From Dolomitihabitans soli (lineage in GTDB: Bacteria > Actinomycetota > Actinomycetes > Streptosporangiales > Streptosporangiaceae): a stretch of 64,000 nt of DNA. The position numbers and the translations under genes were made by a program. The notes beneath the pieces are model-generated. The model was not told where the DNA came from. It was given only the letters and a program-made list of their open reading frames with translations, and ran no database searches. How positions within the stretch are numbered: the first letter of the stretch is position 1; every line of letters starts with the position of its first letter. Positions 46,383 to 55,974 of this stretch are shown piece after piece. The DNA is taken from NCBI RefSeq assembly GCF_022213955.1, contig NZ_JAKNTW010000013.1, positions 248,001-312,000 on the forward strand, in the 5' to 3' direction.

Positions 46383-46802
46383 ATGTCTACTCTGCTGCTC
46401 TGGTTGCACATCGCCTTCGCGATCTTCGCCCTCGGGCCGGTCACGGCCGTCACGATGGCCACGCCGAGATACATCCGGGCGAAGGACGTCGGCGTCCTGC
46501 GCTACCTCCACCGCAGCACCCGGATCTTCGGGCTGCTCTCCCTCGGCGTGTTCCTGTTCGGGCTGCTGCTCGGCGGCAGGGACCTCGCCAAGCCGTACCT
46601 CTCGGTGTCGATGACGCTGTTCATCGTGGCCGCCATCCTGCTCGTCATCATCGACAGGGACCAGAGCACCGCGATCAGGGCGCTGTCCACCGAGACCGAG
46701 GGCGACGACGCCAAGGTGCAGACCGGCCGCGTCGCCACCCTCTCCGGTGTGGTCACCCTGCTCTTCCTGGTGATCCTGGTGCTGATGGTGATGTTCGACT
46801 AG
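46383..46802 (+). CDS. DUF2269-like integral membrane protein
   Basis: A 139-residue protein with four membrane helices (LLLWLHIAFAIFALGPVTAV, IFGLLSLGVFLFGLLLGG, LSVSMTLFIVAAILLVIID, TLSGVVTLLFLVILVLMVM). The first helix carries a His in WLHIAFA as in the DUF2269/CopD-like small membrane proteins, where it may bind heme or metal. ATG start without a clear ribosome site. Its stop overlaps the convergent cystathionine gamma-synthase stop by four bases. Function unknown. Confidence 0.8.
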   Translation: MSTLLLWLHIAFAIFALGPVTAVTMATPRYIRAKDVGVLRYLHRSTRIFGLLSLGVFLFGLLLGGRDLAKPYLSVSMTLFIVAAILLVIIDRDQSTAIRALSTETEGDDAKVQTGRVATLSGVVTLLFLVILVLMVMFD

Positions 46803-47935
46803 AGGGCGCGGGTGAGGTCGGCGAGGAGGTCGTCGATGGATTCGATGCCGACCGAGAGGCGGACGAGGTCGCCCGGAACCTCCAGCGGGGAGCCCGCGGC
46901 CGAGGCGTGGGTCATCCGGCCGGGATGCTCGATCAGCGACTCGACCCCGCCGAGCGACTCGCCCAGGGTGAAGAGCCGCGTCCGGTCACAGATCGCGACG
47001 GCCTCCTCCTCGCCACCCGCCACCTGGAAGGACACCATCCCGCCGAAACGCTTCATCTGCTTGGCCGCGATCTCGTGCCCGGGGTGCCCCGGCAGGCCGG
47101 GATAGAGCACGCGCGTCACCCGGGGATGGGCCGACAACAGCTCGACGACGCGTTCGGCGTTGTCGCAGTGACGGTCCATCCGGACGCCCAGCGTCTTGAT
47201 CCCGCGCAGGGTCAGCCAGGCGTCGAACGGCCCGGCGATCGAGCCCATCGCGTTCTGGTGATAGGCCAGCTCCTCGCCGAGCCCCGCGTCCGCGGCCACC
47301 AGGGCCCCGCCCACCACGTCGGAGTGCCCGCCCACGTACTTGGTCGTCGAGTGCACCACGACGTCGGCGCCGAGGGCCAGCGGCTGCTGGAGGTACGGCG
47401 AGGCGAAGGTGTTGTCCACGACCAGCAGCGCGCCCGACTCACGGGCCAGCGTCGCCAGCCCGGCGATGTCCGCGATGCCCAGCAGCGGGTTGGTCGGCGT
47501 CTCGACCCAGATCACCTTCGTCTCCGGCCGCACCGCCGCGCGCACCGCCGCGAGATCGGCCAGCTGCACCGGGTCGTAGGCCAGCCCCCAGCCCTTCAGT
47601 ACCTTCGCGAACAGCCTGAACGTGCCGCCGTACGCGTCGCCGGGAATCAGCACGTGGTCGCCCGGACGGCACACCGTGCGGAGCAACGTGTCCTCCGCCG
47701 CGAGCCCCGAGGCGAACGCCAGCCCCCTGACCCCGCCCTCGATCGCCGCCAGGCACTCCTCCAGCGCGGTCCTGGTCGGATTCGCCGACCGGCTGTACTC
47801 ATATCCCGCCCGCAGCCCGCCGACCCCGTCCTGCTTGTACGTGGAGGTGGCGTAGATGGGCGGCACGACCGCGCCCGTGCTCGGGTCAGGCTCCTGACCT
47901 GCGTGGATGGCCAGCGTCTCGAAACCATTGCTCAT
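46799..47935 (-). CDS. Cystathionine gamma-synthase / gamma-lyase family enzyme
   Basis: A 378-residue fold-type I PLP enzyme. PLP Lys is in VVHSTTKYVGGHSDVVGG; other signatures are GYEYSRSANPTR, PTNPLLGIADI and the C-terminal ESLGGVESLIEHPGRMTHAS. Annotated in actinobacteria as cystathionine gamma-synthase, but gamma-lyase activity in reverse transsulfuration is equally possible, especially with a cystathionine beta-synthase gene 2 kb away on the same strand. ATG 47935 chosen; longer frame has no site. Confidence 0.92.
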   Translation of the reverse strand: MSNGFETLAIHAGQEPDPSTGAVVPPIYATSTYKQDGVGGLRAGYEYSRSANPTRTALEECLAAIEGGVRGLAFASGLAAEDTLLRTVCRPGDHVLIPGDAYGGTFRLFAKVLKGWGLAYDPVQLADLAAVRAAVRPETKVIWVETPTNPLLGIADIAGLATLARESGALLVVDNTFASPYLQQPLALGADVVVHSTTKYVGGHSDVVGGALVAADAGLGEELAYHQNAMGSIAGPFDAWLTLRGIKTLGVRMDRHCDNAERVVELLSAHPRVTRVLYPGLPGHPGHEIAAKQMKRFGGMVSFQVAGGEEEAVAICDRTRLFTLGESLGGVESLIEHPGRMTHASAAGSPLEVPGDLVRLSVGIESIDDLLADLTRAL

Positions 47936-48046
47936 GCGGCCCACGCTACCGCGCGCCACCCGGCGCTCTGCTCCCAGACGCCCCTCCGCCAACCCCGGAA
48001 CGGCCTTCACCGACCCCTCCGGCCCAGCTCCCCGGCAGCGTACGCC

Positions 48047-48241
48047 TCATGCGGCCGAAGAGCGGCGGTCCTCATGAATCGGCAACCGGACGATGTCCGC
48101 CTCCCGCTCGCCGAGGTACCGTCCGCTCGGACCGGCCGCGGGCCCGCCGTTGATCCGTGAGAGCAGCACCTGGTCGGCCATCGCGCAGAGCACCGCGACC
48201 ACCATCCCCAGTCCGAGTACCACGATCCCGATCACCGTCAT
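48047..48241 (-). CDS. Small single-pass membrane protein
   Basis: A 64-residue protein with an N-terminal helix (VIGIVVLGLGMVVAVLCAMA) and a short charged tail ending HEDRRSSAA. ATG 48241 has AAGGGAG six bases upstream. It lies between the cystathionine gamma-synthase gene (same strand) and a divergent histidine kinase gene. No family recognised. Confidence 0.62.
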   Translation of the reverse strand: MTVIGIVVLGLGMVVAVLCAMADQVLLSRINGGPAAGPSGRYLGEREADIVRLPIHEDRRSSAA

Positions 48242-48379
48242 ATCCCTCTCCCTTCCGACACCTTCGAGCATCGTCGGAAAGGGCCCACCGGCGCCTCCGC
48301 TGAAGGACCGGTTCAAGAGGGTACGGCTCGGCCGAACGGTCGATCCCGGCAGTCATCCCCTCGACCTAGGCTCATTGCC

Positions 48380-49522
48380 GTGGGAGACACGCACCGGATG
48401 GTCTACTGGATCCAGCGGCTCAGCGAGATAGCGCTGATCGGCTGGCTGGGCGTGCTGCTCCTGATGGACCTGGCGATCGCCCTGTCGTCGAAGACGGGCA
48501 ACCCGCTGGCCTTCCTGTGCGGATCCGCCGGGATCATCGCGGTGCTGCTCAGACGCAGGTTCAGGGTGCAGGGGTTCGTGCTGCTCCTCGGGCTGTCGGC
48601 GCTGATCTCCGTGGTGATGGGCAGCGTGGACGCCCGCCTGCTCGCGCCGGGGCTCGCCGAGACCGGGTCCATCCTGATCCTCACCATCGGCGTACTGCGC
48701 TGGGTGGAGCCGGTCGGCCGGGCGGCGCTGCTCACCGGCGCCTCGATCGTGGCCCTGCTGATGGCGGCGGGCACCCGCTCCGGGGAGGGCGCCGGGCTGG
48801 CGGTCGGTTTCCTGGTCCTGACGGCCTGGGTCGTCGCGGCGAGCGTCGGCGCCTACCTCCGCTTCCAGCAGGAGCGCCGCACCCACGCCGTGCACGCCGT
48901 ACGGCGGGCGGAACGGCTGGAGCTGGCCAGGGAACTGCACGACCTCGTCGCCCACCACATCACCGGGATCGTGGTGCAGGCCCAGGCGGCGCGCACCGTC
49001 GCCGAGCAGAAGCCCGAGGCGGTCACGCCCGCGCTGGACGCGATCGCGACCGCCGGGGCCGACGCGCTCACCTCGATGCGGCGACTGGTCACCGTGCTGC
49101 GCGAGCAGGACCAGGCCGCCCGCACGCCCGGATCGACGCTGAGCGAGCTGCGCACACTGGTGGAGCGCTTCTCCGCAGACGGGCCCCAGGTGGGGTTCGA
49201 GGTGGGTCAGGGGCTCGACGACGACACCCTCCCGCCCGAGGCCATGACGACCCTGCACCGGGTCCTCCAGGAGTGCCTGACGAACATCCGCAGGCACTCC
49301 CCCGGCACCGGCTGGGTGCAGGCCGATCTGCGCCTCATCGAAGGCTGGGTACGGCTCCGCGTGCGTAACCACGGCTCGGGATCCGACGCCAGACTCTCCC
49401 GCCTCGGCGGCGGATTCGGCCTGGTAGGCATGGCCGAACGCGTAGAAGCACTCGGCGGCCGCCTAATCGCCGGCCCCACCTCGGACGGCACCTGGGAAGT
49501 CACAGTGGAAATTCCGTGCTGA
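48380..49522 (+). CDS. Orphan sensor histidine kinase (HisKA_3/NarL type)
   Basis: A 380-residue kinase with four to five N-terminal membrane helices and no obvious large external domain, then a HisKA_3 dimerisation helix with the phospho-His in LARELHDLVAHHITGIVVQ and a HATPase domain (LTNIRRHS, VRNHGSG, GFGLVGMAERVEALGG). DesK/LiaS-like. Such kinases nearly always precede a LuxR-type response regulator, but here a duplicated repeat follows and no regulator gene is present. TAGGCT lies seven bases before the GTG: leaderless. Confidence 0.9.
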   Translation: MGDTHRMVYWIQRLSEIALIGWLGVLLLMDLAIALSSKTGNPLAFLCGSAGIIAVLLRRRFRVQGFVLLLGLSALISVVMGSVDARLLAPGLAETGSILILTIGVLRWVEPVGRAALLTGASIVALLMAAGTRSGEGAGLAVGFLVLTAWVVAASVGAYLRFQQERRTHAVHAVRRAERLELARELHDLVAHHITGIVVQAQAARTVAEQKPEAVTPALDAIATAGADALTSMRRLVTVLREQDQAARTPGSTLSELRTLVERFSADGPQVGFEVGQGLDDDTLPPEAMTTLHRVLQECLTNIRRHSPGTGWVQADLRLIEGWVRLRVRNHGSGSDARLSRLGGGFGLVGMAERVEALGGRLIAGPTSDGTWEVTVEIPC

Positions 49523-49523
49523 T

Positions 49524-49746
49524 TGCGACGCTGCGCGTCGCGGTTCGGGCGCTCACACCCGGCGGCTTCCCTCGTCGCTCATCCGCTCCTACGTCGCTCC
49601 TTCACTCCTCAGTCCAGCCACCGGCGCGCCCTGTTTGATGCGACGCTGCGCGTCGCGGTTCGGGCGCTCACACCCGGCGGCTTCCCTCGTCGCTCATCCG
49701 CTCCTACGTCGCTCCTTCACTCCTCAGTCCAGCCACCGGCGCGCCC
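49524..49746. repeat. Two perfect 108-bp direct repeats separated by 7 bp
   Basis: Copies at 49524-49631 and 49639-49746 are identical by eye; the 7-base spacer is TGTTTGA. Each copy contains a short hairpin, GCGACGC-TGC-GCGTCGC. The open frames reading through them have no independent coding support. The sequence looks like a dispersed intergenic repeat family rather than a gene. Confidence 0.92.
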
Positions 49747-49751
49747 GAACG

Positions 49752-49784
49752 AGACCCTTGGCTCGCTTGGCGAGCCTTGGGTCG
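49752..49784. terminator. Imperfect long hairpin between kinase and CBS genes
   Basis: GGCTCGC-TTG-GCGAGCC (49760-49776) is a perfect seven-pair stem, extended outward with two mismatches to GACCC/GGGTC. It lies between the 108-bp repeats and the cystathionine beta-synthase stop, a suitable place for a bidirectional terminator. Confidence 0.6.
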
Positions 49785-49796
49785 GGTGGGGGGATG

Positions 49797-51167
49797 TTAG
49801 TGGTTGGTGAGGAAGGCTAGGAGGTCTTGGCGGGTGAGGAGGCCGATGGGCTTGCCGTCGTCGAGGACTACGGCGGCGTCGGCCTTCTCCAGGGCCTCGA
49901 CGGCGCCGGAGACGGGCTCGCCCGCGCCGATCATCGGGAGCGGCTGCGACATGTGGCCCTCGATCGGGTCCTCGGCTCGGACCTTGCCCCGGTAGAGGGC
50001 GTCGAGCAGGTCGCGTTCCACGATGGAGCCGACGACCTCGGCGGCCATCACCGGGGGTTCCTCCTTCATCACCGGAAGCTGCGACACGCCGTACTCGCGC
50101 ATGATCGAGATGGCGGTGCTGACGGACTCGTGCGGGTGGGTGTGCACGAACTCGGGCAGCCCGGTGTTCTTCCGCAGGAGCACGTCACGGACCAGCCCTT
50201 CCTCGCTGGGGCTGGTCAGGAAGCCGTAGTCGGCCATCCAGTCGTCGTTGAAGATCTTCGACAGGTAGCCCCGGCCGCCGTCGGGCAGCAGCACGACCAC
50301 GACGTCGCCCGGCGCGGCGGCCGCCGCCACCCGTGCCGCCGCGACCACGGCCATCCCGCAGGAGCCGCCCACCAGCAGGGCCTCCTCGCGGGCCAGCCGG
50401 CGGGTCATGCCGAAGGAGTCCTTGTCGGAGACCGCGATGATCTCGTCGCAGATCGTGGTGTCGTAGGTCTCCGGCCAGATGTCCTCGCCGACGCCCTCCA
50501 CCAGGTACGGCCTGCCGGTGCCGCCCGAGTAGACGGAGCCCTCCGGGTCGGCGCCGATGATCCTGACCCGACCGTCGGAGATCTCTTTGAGGTAGCGCCC
50601 GGTGCCGCTGACCGTGCCTCCGGTGCCGATGCCGGCGACGAAGTGGGTGATGCGGCCCTCGGTCTGCTCCCAGATCTCCGGGCCGGTCGTCTGGTAGTGG
50701 GCGGCCGGGTTCTCCGGGTTCGCGTACTGGTCGGGCTTCCACGCGTTCGGCACTTCGCGGGCCAGCCGGTCGGAGACCGAGTAGTAGGAGTCGGGATGGT
50801 CGGGTGAGACGGCCGTCGGGCAGACGACCACGTCCGCGCCGTACGCCCGGAGCACCGCGACCTTGTCCTGGGCGACCTTGTCGGGCACCACGAACAGGCA
50901 GCGGTAGCCCTTCTTCTGGGCGACGATGGCCAGGCCGACGCCGGTGTTGCCGGAGGTGGGCTCGACGATCGTGCCGCCCGGCCGCAGCGCCCCCGAGCGC
51001 TCAGCGGCCTCGATCATGGGCAGGGCGATGCGGTCCTTCACCGACCCCCCGGGATTGAAGTACTCCACCTTGGCGAGCACCTCGGCGGGCAGCCCGGCGG
51101 TCACCTTGTGCAGCCGAACGAGCGGGGTGTCTCCCATCAGCTCGATCAGCGAGTCATACACGCGCAC
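49797..51167 (-). CDS. cbs: Cystathionine beta-synthase with C-terminal CBS pair
   Basis: A 456-residue enzyme condensing homocysteine with serine in reverse transsulfuration. PLP Lys in FNPGGSVKDRIAL; the Asn loop EPTSGNTGVGLA; phosphate loop GIGTGGTVSGTGRYLKE. Residues ~335-456 form two CBS motifs (HESVSTAISIMREYGVSQLPV; PIGLLTRQDLLAFL), which may bind a nucleotide. Start set at GTG 51167 (MRVYDSLIEL), the usual N terminus; the frame extends to TTG 51179. Confidence 0.93.
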   Translation of the reverse strand: MRVYDSLIELMGDTPLVRLHKVTAGLPAEVLAKVEYFNPGGSVKDRIALPMIEAAERSGALRPGGTIVEPTSGNTGVGLAIVAQKKGYRCLFVVPDKVAQDKVAVLRAYGADVVVCPTAVSPDHPDSYYSVSDRLAREVPNAWKPDQYANPENPAAHYQTTGPEIWEQTEGRITHFVAGIGTGGTVSGTGRYLKEISDGRVRIIGADPEGSVYSGGTGRPYLVEGVGEDIWPETYDTTICDEIIAVSDKDSFGMTRRLAREEALLVGGSCGMAVVAAARVAAAAAPGDVVVVLLPDGGRGYLSKIFNDDWMADYGFLTSPSEEGLVRDVLLRKNTGLPEFVHTHPHESVSTAISIMREYGVSQLPVMKEEPPVMAAEVVGSIVERDLLDALYRGKVRAEDPIEGHMSQPLPMIGAGEPVSGAVEALEKADAAVVLDDGKPIGLLTRQDLLAFLTNH

Positions 51168-51298
51168 TGTGAGGTCCAATCACCTTGTTTATCGGGCTTT
51201 GTCAGCGTGTTCGAGGCCGTAATCCCCAGCGGGTGGATGAGACTCGGCTAGTTTCACCTCAAACGCTACCGTCGCGAGACGACGAGGGGGCGCTACTG

Positions 51299-52279
51299 GT
51301 GTTCTGGACTCCTGGAGTGGCGCGTGCGGCACGGCGAATCGCGACCGCCGCGGCATACGGCGGGGGCGGACTGACCGCGATCGGGGCGGCGACCTACGGC
51401 CTGTTGCTCGCCGAGGGAATGCTCGCACGCAAGCTCGTCGGACTGCCGCACGGCATGGACGGACCACCCTCCGACGGCCTCTACGGCGGCGGCGACGGCG
51501 AGCCGATCCGGCTGGTGATGCTCGGCGACTCCACCTCGGTGGGCCTGGGGCTGACCGACCCCGGTGAGACCCCGGGCGTGTTGCTCGCCTGCGGACTGTC
51601 GGCGGTGGCCGAGCGTCCCTGCCGGCTGGACGTGTTCGGTCAGTCGGGTGCCGCGTCCGCCGAACTGGCCGCGCAGGTGGACCGGGCACTCGACGCACGG
51701 CCTGACATAGCGGTCATCTTCGTCGGCGCCAACGACGTCACCACGCAGACCCGCCCGCCGCTCGCTGTACGCCATCTGCAGAAGGCGGTGCGGCGGTTAC
51801 ACGAGGCGGGGGCGGAGGTCGTCGTGGGCACCTGTCCCGATCTCGGCACGGTGCGCCCGATCAGGCAGCCGCTGCGCTGGGTGACCCGACGGTGGTGCAG
51901 GGAACTGGCCGCGGCGCAGACCATCGCGGTCGTGGAGGCGGGCGGGCGGACCGTGGCGTTCGCCGACCTGCTGGGGCCGGAATTCGCTACAAACCCGGGC
52001 GAAATGTTCGGACCCGATCGATATCACCCATCTGCCAGAGGTTACCAACAGGCTGCTTACGCGGTGCTACCGTCTGTATGCGCCGCGTTGGGGCTGTGGC
52101 CTGAGCCTGTGCCTCGGCGCGGCGAGGGATCGAAATCGATTTACCTTGCGGCGGCTCTGGCCGCGGAGGAGCCCGGCGCCCAGGTCACCGAGACCCGCGT
52201 GGCCGGACAGGCGGTCGGCCCGCACGGACGATGGGTCACGCTGCTTCGGCGGCGGTCAGGGGCGTCTGACGACGCCTGA
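51299..52279 (+). CDS. SGNH/GDSL hydrolase, membrane-anchored or secreted
   Basis: A 326-residue protein. An N-terminal hydrophobic segment (IATAAAYGGGGLTAIGAATYGLLLAEG) is a signal or anchor; then the SGNH blocks follow: nucleophile Ser in VMLGDSTSVGLGL, Gly/Asn in VIFVGANDVT, and Asp/His in GPDRYHPSARGYQQAA. Probably an esterase or lipase facing outside. GTG 51299 is chosen for AGGGGG eight bases upstream. Divergent from cbs. The substrate is unknown. Confidence 0.88.
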   Translation: MFWTPGVARAARRIATAAAYGGGGLTAIGAATYGLLLAEGMLARKLVGLPHGMDGPPSDGLYGGGDGEPIRLVMLGDSTSVGLGLTDPGETPGVLLACGLSAVAERPCRLDVFGQSGAASAELAAQVDRALDARPDIAVIFVGANDVTTQTRPPLAVRHLQKAVRRLHEAGAEVVVGTCPDLGTVRPIRQPLRWVTRRWCRELAAAQTIAVVEAGGRTVAFADLLGPEFATNPGEMFGPDRYHPSARGYQQAAYAVLPSVCAALGLWPEPVPRRGEGSKSIYLAAALAAEEPGAQVTETRVAGQAVGPHGRWVTLLRRRSGASDDA

Positions 52280-52332
52280 TCGCGGTTACCCTCCGCACCG
52301 GGGTCGTCACGTCTCGTCCCCATTGGAGTGGA

Positions 52333-53694
52333 ATGCCCGTGATCCGACCGCACGCGAAACCTGCCCTGGTGCTGATCGGCACGCTGACCCTGGCCGGCTG
52401 CTCCGGCAGCGACGCGGCCACCGAGAAGGCCCCGCCGCCCGTCCTGGCCTGGCACAACACGCAGGTCAACGCCGTCAGCCGGACCACTGTGGCGGCGGGG
52501 TTCCTCACCGCCACCACGATGGGGCCCGGCGGCACGCTCGAAACCTTCGCCGCGGACCTCGCCTCCGGCAAGAAGCTGTGGGCCCACCCCGCCACCATGG
52601 CCGGACGCCTGCCCGGCATGGGCGTCCCGCCGCCCGCGCTCATCCCGTCGGGAAAGGCCGAGGCGGTGGTGGCCGCCCTTGATCCCGCGAAGAAGGGCCG
52701 ATGGAACGCCACGCTGCTGGCCCGCGACGCCCGCACCGGCGAGGAGCGGTGGCGCAGGGGGATCCACTCGACCTTCGGCCCCCAGCGCTGCGGGCCGTAC
52801 GTCTGCCTGTCCGAGCACACCGCGCTGGCCACCGCCCGGGTCGTCGTGCTCGACGCGGCGACCGGCGAGACGGCCTGGCAGCTTCCCGGCATCGCCGAGG
52901 TCCAGTGGTCCGACGAGAACCGCGTGGTCCTGCTCAGGCTCGCCAAGCATCCGGTGCTGGAGGCGTACGAGCTCAAGACGGGCAAGATCGTCTGGCAGCA
53001 GCCCGTCGAGCAGGCGCTCGGGAAGGGGGTGGACATGTCGGGCGGCTGGTCCTTCGGAGCCACCGCCGACAACCTGGTCGGTTACGTCGCGCCGTACACC
53101 GATCCGGGCACCAAGAAGGTCTCGACCTTCGGGGTCTTCTCGCTCAAGCTCTCCGACGGCTCGGTCAACTGGATGCGCCCGTCGGTCGTCCGCGTCTATC
53201 CCAGCGGCAGCCCCGGCTTCGCCCCGGTGGTGCGCCCGGTCGACGACAAGGGGCAGTACGGCGGATTCGCCAGGCTCGATCCCGACACCGGCCGGGTCAT
53301 CGGCCAGATCGGCGCCACCGACGTGCCCGGGTCCGGATGGTGGCTGGCCTTCCCCTCCCAGATGGAGCGGGTCGGCTTCCTCAAGCACGGCAGCTCCGGC
53401 AGCTCCTTCGACCTGGCCAGCGGCAAGCCGACGACCACCGAGGGACAGCAGGGCTGGTCGTTCTGCGTCACCGACCCCAAGGCGCTCCCCCTCAAGGGCC
53501 AGGCTCCGGGGTTCTACTCCGTCGCCGCGCTGTGCGAGTACGACCTCGCCAGGGGCAAGCGGGCGGACGGCACGGCCACGCCCCCGGAGTGGTTCACCGG
53601 CAGCCAGGAGGGCTGGCGGGTGTGGCGTGACGAGAAGGGCGCGCTGCACGGAATCAGGGACGGCGCCGCCAACGCTCCGGGCATGTACGGCTGA
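52333..53694 (+). CDS. PQQ-like beta-propeller lipoprotein
   Basis: A 453-residue predicted lipoprotein with lipobox LAGC (Cys ~22). The body has repeated blades of the PQQ-binding-like (WD40-like) type, seen as phrases such as ARTGEERWRRGI, AATGETAWQLPG, LKTGKIVWQQPV and DPDTGRVIGQIG. Some such proteins (BamB-like) scaffold other proteins; no catalytic site is evident. It follows the SGNH hydrolase by 53 bases with its own GGAG ribosome site. Extracytoplasmic. Confidence 0.85.
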   Translation: MPVIRPHAKPALVLIGTLTLAGCSGSDAATEKAPPPVLAWHNTQVNAVSRTTVAAGFLTATTMGPGGTLETFAADLASGKKLWAHPATMAGRLPGMGVPPPALIPSGKAEAVVAALDPAKKGRWNATLLARDARTGEERWRRGIHSTFGPQRCGPYVCLSEHTALATARVVVLDAATGETAWQLPGIAEVQWSDENRVVLLRLAKHPVLEAYELKTGKIVWQQPVEQALGKGVDMSGGWSFGATADNLVGYVAPYTDPGTKKVSTFGVFSLKLSDGSVNWMRPSVVRVYPSGSPGFAPVVRPVDDKGQYGGFARLDPDTGRVIGQIGATDVPGSGWWLAFPSQMERVGFLKHGSSGSSFDLASGKPTTTEGQQGWSFCVTDPKALPLKGQAPGFYSVAALCEYDLARGKRADGTATPPEWFTGSQEGWRVWRDEKGALHGIRDGAANAPGMYG

Positions 53695-53805
53695 CCTGCC
53701 GATTACAGTACAAAGTTCTGTTTTTCGCCCCCCAGGTCATGGCGGACGCCCTACAGCGGAGTAATCTCCCCGTCAGGAGCGCTGAACAGAACCCAGGAGA
53801 GCCAC

Positions 53806-55023
53806 ATGCCCGAGGCAGTAATCGTCGCAACAGCACGTTCGCCGATCGGCCGCGCCTTCAAGGGGTCGCTCACGGACATCCGTCCCGACGACCTTGCCGC
53901 CCAGATGATCCAGGCGGCCCTGGCCAAGGTCCCCCAACTCGATCCCGCGGAGATCGACGACCTCATGCTCGGCTGCGGCCTGCCGGGCGGCGAGCAGGGT
54001 TTCAACATGGGCCGGGTGGTGGCCGTGATGCTCGGCCTTGACGGCGTGCCCGGCACGACCGTGACCCGCTACTGTTCCTCATCCCTGCAGACCACCCGGA
54101 TGGCCTTCCACGCGATCAAGGCGGGCGAGGGAGACGTGTTCATCTCGGCCGGGGTCGAGTGCGTCTCACGTTTCGCCAAGGGCAACTCCGACTCGTGGCC
54201 CGAGACCCACAACTCGATCTTCGGCGACGCCCGTGCGCGCACCCTCAAGCTGGCCGAGGGCGGCCAGACCTGGCAGGACCCCCGCGACGACGACCAGCTC
54301 CCCGACGTCTACGTCGCGATGGGCCAGACCGCGGAGAACGTGGCCGGCATCCGGGGCATCTCACGCAAGGAACAGGACGAGTTCGGCGTGCGGTCGCAGA
54401 ATCTCGCGGAGAAGTCGCTCGGCAACGGGTTCTGGGAGCAGGACATCACCCCTGCCACCCTGCCCTCCGGCGCCGTCGTCAGCAAGGACGACGGCCCCCG
54501 GCCCGGCACCACCTACGAGGCGGTGGCCGGGCTCAAGCCGGTGTTCCGCCCCGACGGCACCGTGACCGCCGGCAACTGCTGCGCCCTCAACGACGGGGCC
54601 GCCGCGGTGGTCGTGATGAGCGACACCAAGGCCGCCGAGCTGGGGCTCACCCCGCTGGCCAGGATCGTGTCCACGGGCGTCACCGGTCTGTCGCCGGAAA
54701 TCATGGGCCTGGGCCCGGTGGAGGCCACCAGGCAGGCGCTCGCCAGGGCCGGCATGTCGATCGACGACATCGACCTGGTCGAGATCAACGAGGCGTTCGC
54801 CGCCCAGGTGATCCCCTCCTACCGGGAGCTGGGCATCGAGCTCGACCGCCTCAACGTCAACGGCGGCGCCATCGCGGTCGGCCACCCCTTCGGCAGCACC
54901 GGCGCCCGGATCACCTCCACCCTGATCAACAGCCTCCGCTTCCACGACAAGTCCATCGGGCTTGAGACCATGTGCGTGGGCGGCGGCCAGGGCATGGCCA
55001 TGATCCTCGAACGCCTGAACTGA
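53806..55023 (+). CDS. Thiolase (acetyl-CoA C-acetyltransferase)
   Basis: A 405-residue thiolase. The nucleophilic Cys is in [12 protein letters not shown] (~88-90), then [17 protein letters not shown] (catalytic His) and CVGGGQGMA (second Cys). It should cleave or condense acyl-CoAs in beta-oxidation or acetoacetyl-CoA formation. Good ribosome site AGGAGAG before the ATG. Monocistronic; the preceding 110 bases are comparatively AT-rich and should hold its promoter. Confidence 0.94.
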   Translation: MPEAVIVATARSPIGRAFKGSLTDIRPDDLAAQMIQAALAKVPQLDPAEIDDLMLGCGLPGGEQGFNMGRVVAVMLGLDGVPGTTVTRYCSSSLQTTRMAFHAIKAGEGDVFISAGVECVSRFAKGNSDSWPETHNSIFGDARARTLKLAEGGQTWQDPRDDDQLPDVYVAMGQTAENVAGIRGISRKEQDEFGVRSQNLAEKSLGNGFWEQDITPATLPSGAVVSKDDGPRPGTTYEAVAGLKPVFRPDGTVTAGNCCALNDGAAAVVVMSDTKAAELGLTPLARIVSTGVTGLSPEIMGLGPVEATRQALARAGMSIDDIDLVEINEAFAAQVIPSYRELGIELDRLNVNGGAIAVGHPFGSTGARITSTLINSLRFHDKSIGLETMCVGGGQGMAMILERLN

Positions 55024-55065
55024 CCCGTCAGGCCGGCGTCCCATCCGGACGCCGGCCGTACCCGG

Positions 55066-55476
55066 TCAGCCGTGGAGGTCGGGGCCCGCCCTGGTGGGGG
55101 TGATCTTCATGATGACCCGGCGGTCGCGTTCCATGACGGCGCGGTAGTCGTCCCAGTCGGGGTGCTCGCCGGAGATGCGGCGGTAGTAGTCGACGAGTGG
55201 CTCCATCGCCTCGGGGAGACCGACGATCTCGGCGGTGCCCTCGATCTGGATCCAGTCGCCGAAGAACCCGTCGGTGAACACGCAGACCGCCACCTGGGGG
55301 TCCCGCCGGGCGTTGCGCGTCTTGGCGGCCGTCTCACGGGTGCTGATCACGATGTGACCGTCGTCGTCGATCCCGGTCGTCACCGGTGACAGCTGCGGAC
55401 GGCCGTCCGCGTGCCGGGTCAGCAGCACCGCCCGATGGTTGCCTCTGACGAACTCTCGTGCCTTGTCCAGATCCAT
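55066..55476 (-). CDS. PPOX-class F420-dependent oxidoreductase-like protein
   Basis: A 136-residue split-barrel flavin/F420-binding protein. Typical segments: [47 protein letters not shown] and [13 protein letters not shown]. Members in actinobacteria reduce diverse substrates with F420 or bind FMN or heme; the exact reaction is unknown. ATG 55476 chosen ([13 protein letters not shown]); the longer frame to 55515 has no site. Convergent with the thiolase gene. Confidence 0.88.
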   Translation of the reverse strand: MDLDKAREFVRGNHRAVLLTRHADGRPQLSPVTTGIDDDGHIVISTRETAAKTRNARRDPQVAVCVFTDGFFGDWIQIEGTAEIVGLPEAMEPLVDYYRRISGEHPDWDDYRAVMERDRRVIMKITPTRAGPDLHG

Positions 55477-55545
55477 GAGCCCATCATGCTCCAGACAGGC
55501 GCACGCCCGCGCCACCGGTGGGTGGGCGCGGGCGCGTCGCTACGA

Positions 55546-55770
55546 CTACATGCGGTGGTGGCGCTGCCGCTCATGCTCGCGAACGATCGCGGCGGCGTAG
55601 CCGTGGGTTAGCCCGTGTTCGTCTGCGAGCCAGTTGGCCCGTTCATCGCAGCGTAGGAACGACGGGCCGTTGTCGATGGCTTGAAACCACTCTGGGAGTG
55701 CGCGTCCCGTTATCGTGGGGACTCTGGCAATGAGCTTGATCTGCGTCTCCGGTGAGTGGTTCAACGACAT
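55546..55770 (-). CDS. DUF4287 domain protein
   Basis: A 74-residue protein matching the DUF4287 pattern: SPETQIKLIARVPTITGRALPEWF then ANWLADEHGLTHGYAAAIVREHE. Found alone or with DUF5655 in many bacteria; helical, soluble, function not established. ATG 55770 with GGAGG five bases upstream. The 200 bases upstream, up to the terminator at 55937, show no other gene. Confidence 0.85.
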   Translation of the reverse strand: MSLNHSPETQIKLIARVPTITGRALPEWFQAIDNGPSFLRCDERANWLADEHGLTHGYAAAIVREHERQRHHRM

Positions 55771-55936
55771 GGGCACCTCCACGGATGGGCTCCTTTGCTC
55801 GACACTGCAACAACACCGGCCGATTGGCAAGAGCTGACCGGCCAGTTCTCTCTTACGTGACGTAGATCATTCGTCGCGCAGGGTTGTTGGTCCAGCATGT
55901 GCCTTGCCGTACCCACGTATCGGCCAAGACATGCGA

Positions 55937-55961
55937 AAGGCCCCGCCATAAGCGGGGCCTT
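55937..55961 (-). terminator. Rho-independent terminator of the Bax-inhibitor-like gene
   Basis: AAGGCCCCGC and GCGGGGCCTT form a perfect ten-pair stem with a five-base loop, ending in TTTC on the minus strand, 13 bases after the stop at 55975. Confidence 0.85.
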
Positions 55962-55974
55962 GTCACATGACCTG

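Noticed and set aside
49523-49810. Short open frames inside the 108-bp repeats
   Set aside because: They have no ribosome site and simply read the duplicated sequence; no protein features.
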